Source: Allobosea lupini
GTDB taxonomy: Bacteria > Pseudomonadota > Alphaproteobacteria > Rhizobiales > Beijerinckiaceae
Length of the DNA stretch: 64,000 nucleotides
Assembly: GCF_900109525.1 (NCBI RefSeq)
Contig: NZ_FOAN01000008.1
Coordinates: 1-64,000, forward strand
Direction of reading: 5' to 3'
A program made the translations under genes and the position numbers. Below the pieces are notes generated by a model, which saw only the letters and a program-made list of their open reading frames with translations, did no database searches and was not told where the DNA came from. Within the stretch, counting starts at the first letter, position 1. The number at the start of each line of letters is the position of its first letter. Positions 17,459 through 26,331 of the stretch are shown piece by piece.

Positions 17459-18469
17459 TCAGCCGACCCACTCCTTCACACGGGCGCAGATCGCCTCGGT
17501 CGAGATGCCGTAGCGGTCGTGGAGCGTCGGCAGCGCGCCGGCCGCCAGGAACTCGTCCGGCAGGCCGATCATGCGGAAGGCGGGATGCACGCTCTCTCTC
17601 ATCAGCAAGCCCGCCACGGCCTCGCCCAGCCCGCCAATGACGGTGTGGTTCTCAGCAACGATGACGAGACGACCGGGCCTGGAGCAGGCGTCCACGATCG
17701 CCGCGGCATCGAGCGGCTTGATCGTCGGGACATGCAGGACTGCGGCCCCGATCCGGTCATTTTCGAGGAGCTTTGCCGCCTCAAGCGCGCGCATCGTCAG
17801 GATGCCCGACGAGACGAACAGGACCTCCGCTCCGTCGCGCAGGAGCTTCGCCCTGCCGAGCTCGAAGCTGTACCCGTACTCGTCGAGCACGAGAGGCACC
17901 TGCCCGCGCAGCAGCCGCATATAGACCGGGCCCTGATGCGCGGCGATGGCCGGCACGGCCTGCTCGATCTCGTGCGCGTCGCAAGGGTCGATCACCGTGA
18001 TGTTCGGCATCGCCCGGAACAGTGCGAGATCTTCGGCCGCCTGGTGCGAGGGACCGTAGCCCGAGGTCAGTCCCGGCAATGCGCAGACGATCTTCACATT
18101 GCGGTCTTCTTCCGCGATCGTCTGGTGGATGAAGTCGTAGGCGCGACGCGACGCGAAAACGGCATAGGTCGTCGCGAATGGCGTGAAGCCTTCGGCCGCG
18201 AGTCCCGAGGCCGCCCCGAAGAGCAGTTGTTCGGCCATGCCCATCTGGTAGTGCCGCTCGGGAAGGGCCTGCGCAAAGATGTGCAGGTCGGTGTACTTGC
18301 CGAGGTCGGCGGTCATGCCGAGGACACGCTCGTCGCTCTTCGCCAGCTCGACGAGCGCATGGCCGAAAGGCGCAGGCTTCGTGCGCTGACCTTCGCCAGC
18401 GATCGAGGCAATCATCGCCGACGTGGTAAGGCGCGGCTTGCCCGTGGACGGTGGTACGGCGGGCTTCAT
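17459..18469 (-). CDS. Transketolase C-terminal subunit (split enzyme)
   Basis: A 336-residue protein equal to the pyrimidine-binding and C-terminal domains of transketolase (YQMGMAEQLLFGAASGLA, SHQAAEDLALFRAMPNI, VIVAENHTVIGGLGEAV). The GMAEQ glutamate that activates thiamine diphosphate is present. It works with the N-terminal subunit encoded just upstream; the two overlap by ATGA, which selects the ATG at 18469. Split transketolases commonly serve special catabolic routes, moving a two-carbon ketol unit between sugars. With no kinase or isomerase nearby, the donor sugar cannot be named. Confidence 0.9.
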   Translation of the reverse strand: MKPAVPPSTGKPRLTTSAMIASIAGEGQRTKPAPFGHALVELAKSDERVLGMTADLGKYTDLHIFAQALPERHYQMGMAEQLLFGAASGLAAEGFTPFATTYAVFASRRAYDFIHQTIAEEDRNVKIVCALPGLTSGYGPSHQAAEDLALFRAMPNITVIDPCDAHEIEQAVPAIAAHQGPVYMRLLRGQVPLVLDEYGYSFELGRAKLLRDGAEVLFVSSGILTMRALEAAKLLENDRIGAAVLHVPTIKPLDAAAIVDACSRPGRLVIVAENHTVIGGLGEAVAGLLMRESVHPAFRMIGLPDEFLAAGALPTLHDRYGISTEAICARVKEWVG

Positions 18470-19344
18470 GCGGGCCTCCGCTCGTCGAGCGCTTGGAGAG
18501 CGAGCGCCCACTCATGGGCTTCGACGCGGATGAAGTGGTTCTTCTCGCGTGCCTCCAGGAAGGGTACACCCTTACCCATTAGCGTATCGGCGACGATCAT
18601 GGCCGGCCGGCCCTGTCCGCGCTGGGCCTTGCAGGCGTCGAAGGCATCGCGGACGGCGTCGAGGTCGTTGCCATCGACCCGCGTCACGAACCATCCGAAG
18701 GCATGGAGCTTGTCGACGAGCGGCTCGAAACCCATGACCTTGGTCGAGGGTCCGTCCGCCTGCTGGTTGTTGATGTCCACGACGGCGATCAGGTTGTCGA
18801 GCTGGTGATGGGCGGCGCCCAGGATCGCTTCCCAGACCGAGCCCTCGTCGAGCTCGCCATCCGAAAACAGCATATAGACGGTCGCGTCCGAGGCCTTGCG
18901 CTTGAGCCCGAGCGCCCGGCCGACGGCGATCGAAAGCCCGATGCCGAGCGAGCCGCCCGACATTTCCATGCCGGGCGTGTAGGCGGCCATGCCGGACATC
19001 GGCAGGCGGCTCTCGTCCGAGCCATAGGTTTCGAGCTCGTCCTCGGGAATGAACCCGGCCTCGATCAGCGCGGCGTAGAGCGCGATCGCATAGTGGCCGT
19101 TGGAGAGAAGGAAGCGGTCGCGGCCTTCCCACTCCGGATCGTCCGGCCGGTAGCGCATGGCGTGGAAGTAGGCGGCAGCCAATACATCGGCGATGTCGAG
19201 CGCCTGGGCGATGTAGCCCTGGCCCTGGACCTCGCCCATCCGGATAGCGTGCCGCCGGATGTTCCAGGCGCGACGCGCGAGCGAGACGTTGTGGCCGATC
19301 GGAGCGTGGCCGGCTCGATCGGCATCATGCGGTGCCTCAGCCAT
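18466..19344 (-). CDS. Transketolase N-terminal subunit (split enzyme)
   Basis: A 292-residue thiamine diphosphate-binding half of transketolase. Motifs seen are FLLSNGHYAIALYA, SGGSLGIGLSIAVG and the TPP motif from SDGELDEGSVWEA to VVDINNQQADG. It forms the active enzyme with the C-terminal subunit next to it. The gene overlaps the stop of the SDR gene by eight bases, so SDR, both transketolase parts and the TRAP genes form one operon. Confidence 0.92.
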   Translation of the reverse strand: MAEAPHDADRAGHAPIGHNVSLARRAWNIRRHAIRMGEVQGQGYIAQALDIADVLAAAYFHAMRYRPDDPEWEGRDRFLLSNGHYAIALYAALIEAGFIPEDELETYGSDESRLPMSGMAAYTPGMEMSGGSLGIGLSIAVGRALGLKRKASDATVYMLFSDGELDEGSVWEAILGAAHHQLDNLIAVVDINNQQADGPSTKVMGFEPLVDKLHAFGWFVTRVDGNDLDAVRDAFDACKAQRGQGRPAMIVADTLMGKGVPFLEAREKNHFIRVEAHEWALALQALDERRPA

Positions 19345-20089
19345 GGATCAGCATCCCGCCGTTCACGTCGATCACCGCGCCGGTCACGTAGGCCGAAAGG
19401 TCGGAAGCGAGAAAAAGATAGATGCCCGCCACATCCGCGGCGTCGCCGAGGCGGCCGAGCGGGATGCCCCGGAGGATCTCCCGGCGCATCTCCTCGGTCA
19501 GTTTGCCGCCGGTGATGTCGGTCTCGATCAGACCGGGCGTGACGCAGTTCACGCGGATGCGGTCGGGGCCGAACTCGCGCGCCATCGCCTTGGCGAGGCC
19601 GAGCACGCCGGCCTTGGCGGCAGAGTAATGCGGCCCGCCGAAGATGCCGCCGCCGCGCTGCGCGGAGACCGAGGACATGCAGGCGATCGAGCCGCCGCCG
19701 CGCGCCTGCATATGTGGGATGAAGACTTGGCTCAGGAAGAGCACGCCCTTGGTGTTTACGTCCTGAATGCGGTCCCAGCTCGCCTCGTCGATATCGAGCG
19801 TCTTCACCGGCTGCGTCACGCCGGCATTGTTGACGAGGATGTCGATCCCGCCGAATGCGGCGATGACCGCGTCGGCGGCCGACTGACAGGATGCCTTGTC
19901 CGCGACGTCGCAGCGCAGACCGATATGGCCGGGACCGAGCCCGGCCGCGGCTTGGCGCGCTGCAGCCTCGTCGATGTCGAGGATGGCGACGCGGGCGCCA
20001 TGGGCCGCGAAGAGCCTGGCGGTCGCCAGGCCTATCCCGCGTGCGCTCGCCGCGCCAGAGATGGCAGCAGTTTTGTTCTGCAGAAGCAT
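19337..20089 (-). CDS. Short-chain dehydrogenase/reductase
   Basis: A 250-residue classical SDR. The nucleotide-binding motif is a variant, SGAASARGIGLA; NNAG, the catalytic Ser (SSVSAQ) and YSAAK are present. Asp in ILDID at the end of the second strand suggests NAD preference. I chose ATG 20089, preceded by AGGGAC; a GTG six codons upstream is also open. It is the first gene of the operon with split transketolase and TRAP transporter, so it probably oxidises the imported hydroxy compound or sugar alcohol to the ketose used by transketolase. A LysR gene is divergent to it. Confidence 0.9.
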   Translation of the reverse strand: MLLQNKTAAISGAASARGIGLATARLFAAHGARVAILDIDEAAARQAAAGLGPGHIGLRCDVADKASCQSAADAVIAAFGGIDILVNNAGVTQPVKTLDIDEASWDRIQDVNTKGVLFLSQVFIPHMQARGGGSIACMSSVSAQRGGGIFGGPHYSAAKAGVLGLAKAMAREFGPDRIRVNCVTPGLIETDITGGKLTEEMRREILRGIPLGRLGDAADVAGIYLFLASDLSAYVTGAVIDVNGGMLIHG

Positions 20090-20226
20090 GTCCGTCCCTA
20101 GAAGCACTTCTTATGCTGCTGAGAGTGGCTCATGGATCGGCAGCTGGGAAACGCAAAAAATTGCGTCTTACATGAATTGAGTTCAGGTATGACGCCCTGG
20201 CCCGCCATCTCCCGGAGCTCGCCCGA

Positions 20227-21111
20227 TTGAGACGCCTTCCGCTTTCCTCGCTCCAGGCCTTCGAGGCAGCGTCACGGACAGGATCCTTCCGTGCGGCCGG
20301 AGAGGAGCTGGGAATATCGTCGAGCGCGATCAGCCATGCCATCCGCAAGCTCGAGGAGCTGATGGGCACCACGCTCTTCGATCGTCAGAGCCGCGCCATC
20401 CGCCTGAACGGAGCGGGCGAAGCGCTCCTCTCCCATGTCGCGACCGCGTTCGACGAGATGCGGCAGGGCGTCGAGACGATCGGGGTTCGCTCAGGAAATC
20501 TCCTGCGACTGCACTGCGCGCCGTCGATGGCGACGCAGTGGCTGATGCCGCGGCTGCGCGGCCTGCTCGAGACGCAGCCGGGACTGGAGGTGCGACTGGC
20601 GGCGGGTATCGACTATCCGCGTTTCGAGCACGACGAATTCGACGCCGACATTTGTTACGGACCGCCCCGTCAGGAAGGGCTCGTCGTCATCCCGCTTGGC
20701 GAGGAGACCGTGACCCCACTCTGCGCGCCCGAAGTGGCCGAGAACATCCGCACGATCGTGGATCTCAAGTCGGCCAAGCTGATAGAAAGCGACAACAAGC
20801 GCGTGCGGTGGGCCGGCTGGTTCGCCGCCAACGACCTCTCTCCGCAAGCTTCGCGCGGATCACGCTTCGACCGCTCGTTCATGGCGATCGCTGCGGCGGT
20901 CGACGGACTCGGGGTCGCGCTCGAATCCACGCGCCTGGCCGAACGCGAGCTCGCCGATGGTCGGCTCGTAGCCCCTCTGGCTGGCCGCGCGCAGGACGTC
21001 CGCTATATCGGCCACTACCTCGTCTTTCCGCGCGTGGCGAAATCCCGGCTCGCCGTCCGAACCTTTGCGCGATGGCTGACTCAAGAGCTGAAGCTTAGCT
21101 CAGTCGATTAG
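20227..21111 (+). CDS. LysR family regulator (GcvA-like)
   Basis: A 294-residue LysR regulator with the helix-turn-helix in residues 1-60 (LQAFEAASRTGSFRAAGEELGIS) and an effector-binding domain after it. The sequence resembles the GcvA branch (LPLSSLQAFEA; VIPLGEETVTPLC). The start is TTG at 20227, preceded by GGAG; no in-frame ATG gives a complete domain. It is divergent from the SDR-transketolase-TRAP operon across about 135 bases, the usual arrangement for a LysR gene and its target. Confidence 0.88.
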   Translation: MRRLPLSSLQAFEAASRTGSFRAAGEELGISSSAISHAIRKLEELMGTTLFDRQSRAIRLNGAGEALLSHVATAFDEMRQGVETIGVRSGNLLRLHCAPSMATQWLMPRLRGLLETQPGLEVRLAAGIDYPRFEHDEFDADICYGPPRQEGLVVIPLGEETVTPLCAPEVAENIRTIVDLKSAKLIESDNKRVRWAGWFAANDLSPQASRGSRFDRSFMAIAAAVDGLGVALESTRLAERELADGRLVAPLAGRAQDVRYIGHYLVFPRVAKSRLAVRTFARWLTQELKLSSVD

Positions 21112-21396
21112 CGAGCTGCCCGGGATTGGACCGTTGCGGGCCTCTATGGCACCTATCGTCTGATTTGGTGCGGAGCAGGAAGCCGGGCGAGCAAAGCTGA
21201 CCTCGCTTGCGCAGCCAAGGTTCGATCGGAAATGCCGAGCAAGGTGGCGCAAAACGGGCTTGAGCGAAGAATTAGAGGCTGCCTTGCGACAGAAGCCGCC
21301 CTTCAGCGACTGCAGGGAAGCGGACGTTGGTCACGCCGTGGCCGAGAGTATCGATTGACAAGCGGCCCATGCTCCGAGGCTAATCAGCGTTAATTC

Positions 21397-21984
21397 AGCG
21401 CAACGCGAAGAGACCCGACGAGCCGCCGCTCTCGACAGCCTCGGCTGCGATACGGCCGGTCTCATTCGCAATGAGCGGCTTCAGGCTGGACGTTCCGTCG
21501 TCATGCGCAAGACGTCCAAGCGACCTCTCGGCCGGGTCACGACCACTGAGAGTATCCGCGGGGCGTTGCGGGGTGTTTCGCTTTCGGGGCATTACCGTCG
21601 CTCGATTGTGATCGACGGCCGGGAAAAGCTCTTCACCTTCGATCCGGGAAAGATCTATCTGCGCGACTTCAGCGCCTGCTTTCCCAGGGCCAGGAGGCCC
21701 GCGCAAAGGAGTTGCTCGCCAGCCATCTCGACGGCGATGTTCTGGTCGGAGACATTGCCGCGGCGTGCGGGATGTCCCGCAGCAGCTTCATGAAGGGCTT
21801 CCGCGCGACCAGCGGCACGACGCCGATGCAGTGTCTCACGCACATGCGGATCGAGACCGCCAAAAAGCTCCTGGAAGGCAGCGAACTTTCGCTGGCGGAG
21901 ATCGGCGCCCGATGCGGCTTCGCCGACCAGAGCCACTTCGCACGCGTCTTCTCCGCGAGGAGGGGTGCTCCGCGGGGAGCATGA
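21397..21984 (+). pseudogene. Decayed AraC-family regulator gene
   Basis: The last 90 residues (from ATG 21712) are an AraC DNA-binding domain: DIAAACGMSRSSFMKGFRAT, then SLAEIGARCGFADQSHFARVF. An upstream stretch in another frame (about 21540-21670) reads like an AraC sensor-domain piece (SLSGHYRRSIVIDGREK). The two are out of frame, and the part between them that intact AraC proteins have, on the order of 80 residues, is missing. The end also lacks the usual last residues. The 285 bases before it, after the LysR gene, contain nothing I can identify. Confidence 0.65.
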
Positions 21985-22049
21985 CGCCGCCGGGCTTGAG
22001 GCTGGGGGGATCCGCGGCCGGACGATCGGGCACAAGCCCGGACGATCGA

Positions 22050-22565
22050 TCAAGACCCGGACGTCTCTTTCTGACCAATTTTGGAGAGGCTGGCAGACAT
22101 CAGGCTCTCGCTGCTGGCGAGAGCCGCGTCGACCGCCAGACCCGAGGGTGTCAGGGAGTACTCGACATGCAGCACGCGTCCGCTGAGGTCGCGGCGTTCG
22201 ACATAGCCTGCCGCTTCCAGCGCCTTCAGCCGGGCCGACAGGACCCGTGCCGAGAGACCGGGCGGGAGCTGCCGGCGAAGCGCCCCGAAACGAAGTGCGC
22301 CATGGCGCGCCAGTGCGAGCACGATGTGGCTCGTCCATTCCTGCGCGAAGAACTTGAGGAAGCCATCGGCGGCGCAGGCTTCACGGGCATCGGGGCCGGC
22401 GGGCCGCTCGATGCCCTCATCGGGATCCGGTATCCGCGAGGTAACTAATGGCGTTCCCACGATGGCCTCGCTAACATATCGACGAAATGTCGTTAAAGCA
22501 CAGCATGGCCATTGAAGCCAACTCAGTTTTTCCTGGCAGCACTGTCGAACATTCGGTGCCTTCAT
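22050..22565 (-). CDS. HxlR family transcriptional regulator
   Basis: A winged-helix regulator of the HxlR/MarR-like type. The core (FLKFFAQEWTSHIVLALARH, then LSARVLSARLKALEAAGYVER) covers residues about 67-150 of the longest frame. The typical W in EWTSHIV and the wing (SLTPSGL) are present, but the N-terminal cysteine often used by redox-sensing members is not clearly placed. The start is uncertain: ATG 22565 gives 171 residues, whereas GTG 22460 gives a length closer to the family. It is divergent from the alpha/beta hydrolase gene at 22643 and probably regulates that operon. Confidence 0.75.
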   Translation of the reverse strand: MKAPNVRQCCQEKLSWLQWPCCALTTFRRYVSEAIVGTPLVTSRIPDPDEGIERPAGPDAREACAADGFLKFFAQEWTSHIVLALARHGALRFGALRRQLPPGLSARVLSARLKALEAAGYVERRDLSGRVLHVEYSLTPSGLAVDAALASSESLMSASLSKIGQKETSGS

Positions 22566-22642
22566 TGTCCAAAATGAAGACGTGAGTTATCGATGCTTTA
22601 TTATGAAATATTTGTGAGATCAGTCGAGAAGAAGGATTGAGT

Positions 22643-23479
22643 ATGCCTCTAGTCAAGACCGGTGAAGGTGTCGAAATCTTCTACAAGGATTTCGGGCCGA
22701 AAGACGCGCAGCCCCTCATGTTCCATCACGGCTGGCCCCTGTCATCCGACGATTGGGACGCGCAGATCCTGTTCTTCCTCGGCATGGGCTATCGCGTCGT
22801 CGCGCATGACCGCCGCGGCCATGGCCGCTCGACCCATGTCTGGCAGGGCCACGACATGGATCATTACGCCGCTGACGCCTTCGCGGTTGTCGAGGCGCTC
22901 GATCTGCGTAACGCCGTCCATATCGGACACTCCACCGGCGGCGGTGAAGTGGCGCGCTATGTCGCCAAATATGGCGAGCCCGGGGGGCGGGTCGCCAAGG
23001 CGGTGCTGGTCAGTGCCGTGCCGCCCCTGATGCTCAAGACCGAAGGCAATCCGGGCGGGCTACCGCTCGAGGTGTTCGACGATTTCCGCAAGGCCACTGC
23101 CGACAACCGCGCGCAATTCTTTACGGATGTTCCCGCCGGTCCATTCTACGGTTTCAACCGGGACGGTGCGAAGGCCTATCCCGGCGTCGTGCAGAATTGG
23201 TGGCGGCAGGGGATGATGGGCAGCGCCGTCGCCCATTACGAAGGAATCAAAGCGTTTTCTGAAACGGACCAGACCGAGGACCTGAAGGCTATCTCCGTCC
23301 CCACTCTCGTGCTCCACGGCGAGGATGACCAGATCGTGCCGATCGACGCCTCGGCCCATGCCTCGATCAAGCTGCTGCGAAACGGCACGCTCAAGACCTA
23401 TCCCGGCTTCAGCCACGGCATGCTGACGGTCAATGCCGACGTGCTGAACGCGGATCTGCTGGCCTTCATCGAGAGCTGA
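22643..23479 (+). CDS. Alpha/beta hydrolase, cofactor-free haloperoxidase (perhydrolase) type
   Basis: A 278-residue alpha/beta hydrolase with nucleophile Ser-97 in GHSTGGGEVARY, an acid in GEDDQIVP and a catalytic His in FSHGML. The HHGWPLSSDDWD oxyanion-loop region and GHSTGG are typical of bacterial non-haem chloroperoxidases, which are really perhydrolases or esterases. ATG 22643 was chosen because GAAGGA sits six bases upstream. The next gene downstream is a truncated relative, then XapX and an amidohydrolase. Confidence 0.88.
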   Translation: MPLVKTGEGVEIFYKDFGPKDAQPLMFHHGWPLSSDDWDAQILFFLGMGYRVVAHDRRGHGRSTHVWQGHDMDHYAADAFAVVEALDLRNAVHIGHSTGGGEVARYVAKYGEPGGRVAKAVLVSAVPPLMLKTEGNPGGLPLEVFDDFRKATADNRAQFFTDVPAGPFYGFNRDGAKAYPGVVQNWWRQGMMGSAVAHYEGIKAFSETDQTEDLKAISVPTLVLHGEDDQIVPIDASAHASIKLLRNGTLKTYPGFSHGMLTVNADVLNADLLAFIES

Positions 23480-23548
23480 GCGACAGGCCGGCGCCCCGTT
23501 CGACGGACGCCGGCCACTCACTCGAACTCACCGCAAAGGATTTTGGTC

Positions 23549-23695
23549 ATGACGACCCTCTCCAAACGCGCCTGTACCGCGGTGCTGGTCCACGGAGCCT
23601 GGGCCGACGGTTCGAGCTGGATGCGCGTCATCGCGCGCCTCGATACCGTCGCCGCGGCAAGCGGGTCTTCCTCCGTCACACAGGCCGCGCGATGA
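23549..23695 (+). pseudogene. N-terminal fragment of an alpha/beta hydrolase
   Basis: A 48-codon frame starting MTTLSKRACTAVLVHGAWADG; the HGAW(A)DGSSW motif is the N-terminal strand and oxyanion loop of an alpha/beta hydrolase. The rest of the roughly 230-residue enzyme is gone, with the coding sequence stopping in the ATGA that starts the XapX gene. It is probably a deletion remnant that still couples translation to XapX. AAAGGA is present before the ATG. Confidence 0.7.
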
Positions 23696-23970
23696 AAATC
23701 TACCTCTTGTCACTCGGCGCCGGCCTTCTGGTCGGCGTGATCTACGCATTGATCAATGTACGGTCGCCGGCGCCGCCCGTGGTCGCGCTTGTCGGGCTCC
23801 TCGGGATTTTGGTCGGCGAACAGCTGCCACCTTTAGTGCGGAGCCTCTGGGCGAAGGCGCCTGCCAATCAATCCTGGGAACATCAGGTGAAGCCGCATGT
23901 CTTCGGACATCTTCCGGCCGGCAAGGCGGCCGGTGGCAAGCCTGGCTCCGACATCGAAGGGAACGGCTGA
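23692..23970 (+). CDS. XapX domain membrane protein
   Basis: A 92-residue protein with two hydrophobic helices. The first 50 residues match the XapX domain (LSLGAGLLVGVIYALINVRSPAPP, then VALVGLLGILVGEQ), and the rest is a polar tail. The function of XapX is unknown, but it often sits next to amidohydrolase and hydrolase genes, as here. Its start overlaps the stop of the hydrolase fragment (ATGA) and its own stop overlaps the start of the amidohydrolase gene, so it lies within a tightly coupled operon. Confidence 0.85.
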   Translation: MKIYLLSLGAGLLVGVIYALINVRSPAPPVVALVGLLGILVGEQLPPLVRSLWAKAPANQSWEHQVKPHVFGHLPAGKAAGGKPGSDIEGNG

Positions 23971-25940
23971 TGCCTACCCGACGCGCCATTCTGGGCGGGC
24001 TCGCCATGCCCGGCCTTGCCGCCTCTGCCTTGGGCCAGACTTCACCATCCGGAGACAAACCGATGTCCGCCGATCTCATCCTGCATAGCGGCCTGATCAC
24101 GACGCTCGACCGCGGAAACCCCGCGGCCAGCGCGGTGGCCATCAAGGATGGGCGCTTCCTCGCCGTCGGCCGCGAGGCCGAGGTGATGGCCCATGCAGGA
24201 CCGGATACCAAAATCGTCGATCTGAAGGGCAAGCGGGTCCTGCCCGGCCTGATCGACAACCATCTCCACATCATCCGCGGTGGGCTTAACTTCAACATGG
24301 AGCTGCGCTGGGACGGCGTGCGCTCGCTCGCGGACGCGATGTCCATGCTGAAGCGCCAGGTGGCGGTGACGCCGCCGCCGCAATGGGTCCGCGTCGTCGG
24401 CGGCTTCACCGAGCATCAGTTCGCCGAAAAGCGCCTGCCCACGATCGAGGAGCTGAACGCCGTCGCACCGGATACGCCGATCTTCATCCTGCATCTCTAC
24501 GATCGCGCGCTGCTGAACGGCGCAGCGCTGCGAGCTGTCGGCTATACGAAGGACACGCCCAACCCGCCCGGCGGCGAGATCACCCGCGACGCGAGCGGCA
24601 ACCCGACCGGCCTGCTGCTTGCCCGGCCGAACGCCAACATCCTCTATGCGACGCTGGCCAAGGGGCCGAAGCTGCCCTTCGACTACCAGGTCAACTCGAC
24701 CCGCCATTTCATGCGCGAGCTCAACCGGCTCGGCGTCACGGGCGCGATCGATGCCGGTGGCGGCTACCAGAATTATCCGGACGATTACGCCGTCATCCAG
24801 AAGCTCGCCGACGAGAACCAGCTCACCATCCGCCTCGCCTACAACCTGTTCACGCAGAAGCCGAAGCAGGAGAAGGAGGACTTCCTCAACTGGACGAAGA
24901 CCTCCAAGTACAAGCAGGGCGACGATTATTTCCGCCATAACGGCGCGGGCGAGATGCTGGTCTTCTCCGCCGCCGATTTCGAGGATTTCCGCGAGCCGCG
25001 CCCCGACATGCCGCCCGAGATGGAGGGCGATCTCGAAGGCGTGGTGCGCATCCTCGCCGAGAACCGCTGGCCCTGGCGCCTGCACGCGACCTATGACGAG
25101 ACGATCTCGCGCGCCCTCGATGTGTTTGAGAAAGTCGACAAGGACATTCCGCTCACGGGCCTGAACTGGTTCTTCGACCATGCCGAGACGATCTCGGAGC
25201 GCTCGATCGACCGCATCGCCGCGCTCGGCGGCGGCGTCGCCGTGCAGCACCGCATGGCCTATCAGGGCGAGTATTTCGTCGAGCGCTATGGTGCCGCTGC
25301 CGCCGAGGCTACCCCGCCCGTGGCGCGGCTGCTTGAGAAGGGCGTCAAGACCTCGGCCGGCACCGACGCCACCCGCGTCGCTTCCTACAACCCCTGGGTC
25401 GCGCTCGCCTGGTTGGTCACCGGCAAGACCGTCGGCGGCCTGCGCCTGACGCCGCAGCGCAACTGCCTCGACCGCGAGACGGCTTTGCGGATGTGGACCG
25501 AGAACGTCACTTGGTTCTCCAACGAGGAGGGCAAGAAGGGCAGGATCGCGGTCGGCCAGTTCGCCGATCTTATCGTGCCCGACCGCGACTTCTTCGCCTG
25601 CCCAGAGGACGAGATCTCGTTCATCACGGCCGACCTCACCATCGTCGGCGGCAGGATCGTCTATGGTGCCCGCGATTTCGCCAGCACCGACGAGAGCACC
25701 CCGCCGCCGGCCATGCCGGACTGGTCGCCGGTGCGCACCTTCAAGGGCTATGGCGCCTGGGGGGAACCTGATGGCGCCGGCAAGAACTCGCTGCGGCGGA
25801 CGGCCATGACGAATTGCGGCTGCGCCAATTCCTGCGGCGTGCATGGCCATGATCATGCCAGCGCCTGGTCGAGCAAGCTGCCGGTCGCCGATCTCAGGAG
25901 TTTCTGGGGTGCGCTCGGCTGCGCCTGCTGGGCGGTCTGA
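23970..25940 (+). CDS. YtcJ-like amidohydrolase, probably Tat-exported
   Basis: A 656-residue metal-dependent amidohydrolase. The leader MPTRRAILGGLAMPGLAASA has twin arginines and suggests Tat export. The beta-sandwich start (DLILHSGLITTLD ... VLPGLIDNHLHI) and the first metal motif (NHLH) are seen, with later metal-site residues around FFDHAETIS and the Asp in SAGTDATR. The C-terminus holds an extra cysteine-rich stretch (NCGCANSCGVHGHDH) resembling a metal-binding tail. Family members hydrolyse amides, carbamates or similar bonds; the true substrate is unknown. Confidence 0.88.
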   Translation: MPTRRAILGGLAMPGLAASALGQTSPSGDKPMSADLILHSGLITTLDRGNPAASAVAIKDGRFLAVGREAEVMAHAGPDTKIVDLKGKRVLPGLIDNHLHIIRGGLNFNMELRWDGVRSLADAMSMLKRQVAVTPPPQWVRVVGGFTEHQFAEKRLPTIEELNAVAPDTPIFILHLYDRALLNGAALRAVGYTKDTPNPPGGEITRDASGNPTGLLLARPNANILYATLAKGPKLPFDYQVNSTRHFMRELNRLGVTGAIDAGGGYQNYPDDYAVIQKLADENQLTIRLAYNLFTQKPKQEKEDFLNWTKTSKYKQGDDYFRHNGAGEMLVFSAADFEDFREPRPDMPPEMEGDLEGVVRILAENRWPWRLHATYDETISRALDVFEKVDKDIPLTGLNWFFDHAETISERSIDRIAALGGGVAVQHRMAYQGEYFVERYGAAAAEATPPVARLLEKGVKTSAGTDATRVASYNPWVALAWLVTGKTVGGLRLTPQRNCLDRETALRMWTENVTWFSNEEGKKGRIAVGQFADLIVPDRDFFACPEDEISFITADLTIVGGRIVYGARDFASTDESTPPPAMPDWSPVRTFKGYGAWGEPDGAGKNSLRRTAMTNCGCANSCGVHGHDHASAWSSKLPVADLRSFWGALGCACWAV

Positions 25941-25941
25941 C

Positions 25942-26331
25942 ATGACTGGCGCAGTCCGCTTCCTTGCCCTGCTCCTGCTCTGCGCCGCCTATATCCAGGG
26001 GCCGGTGACCAAGATCTTCGATTTTCAGGGTGCTCTCGTCGAAATGAGCCATTTCGGCCTGACGCCGGCGCCGCTCTTTGCGGTCGGGGTGATCGGCTTC
26101 GAGCTCGGCGCGACCGCGCTCATCCTGATCGGCCGCTGGCGCTGGCTCGCCGCGCTGGCGCTCGCCGGCTTCACCCTGGCCGCGACGTTCATCGCCGTGC
26201 GCTTTTGGGAGATGCCGGCCGGCCAGGGGCGGATGATGGCGATGAACGGCTTCTTCGAGCATCTCGGCCTGATCGGGGGCTTCATCCTGGTCGCGCTCGA
26301 CGATCTCGCCCAGACGAAGGAGACGCGATGA
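25942..26331 (+). CDS. DoxX family membrane protein
   Basis: A 129-residue protein with four membrane helices and a DoxX-type layout (ALLLLCAAYIQGPVTKI, then GFFEHLGLIGGFILVALDD). DoxX-like proteins are linked to redox and thiol stress, though the exact role is unsettled. The gene begins one base after the amidohydrolase stop, and its own stop overlaps the MFS start (ATGA). Confidence 0.82.
   Translation: MTGAVRFLALLLLCAAYIQGPVTKIFDFQGALVEMSHFGLTPAPLFAVGVIGFELGATALILIGRWRWLAALALAGFTLAATFIAVRFWEMPAGQGRMMAMNGFFEHLGLIGGFILVALDDLAQTKETR

Noticed and set aside
17459..20089. Sulfoquinovose sulfo-transketolase pathway (SqwGH-type)
   Set aside because: Two transketolase subunits alone do not identify it; the isomerase and the other expected genes are absent, so the assignment would be a guess.
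24042..25943. A 633-codon open frame on the minus strand, opposite the amidohydrolase gene
   Set aside because: It is a mirror of the GC-rich codons of the amidohydrolase; the translation is low in complexity, with no domain, and the plus-strand protein has clear catalytic motifs.
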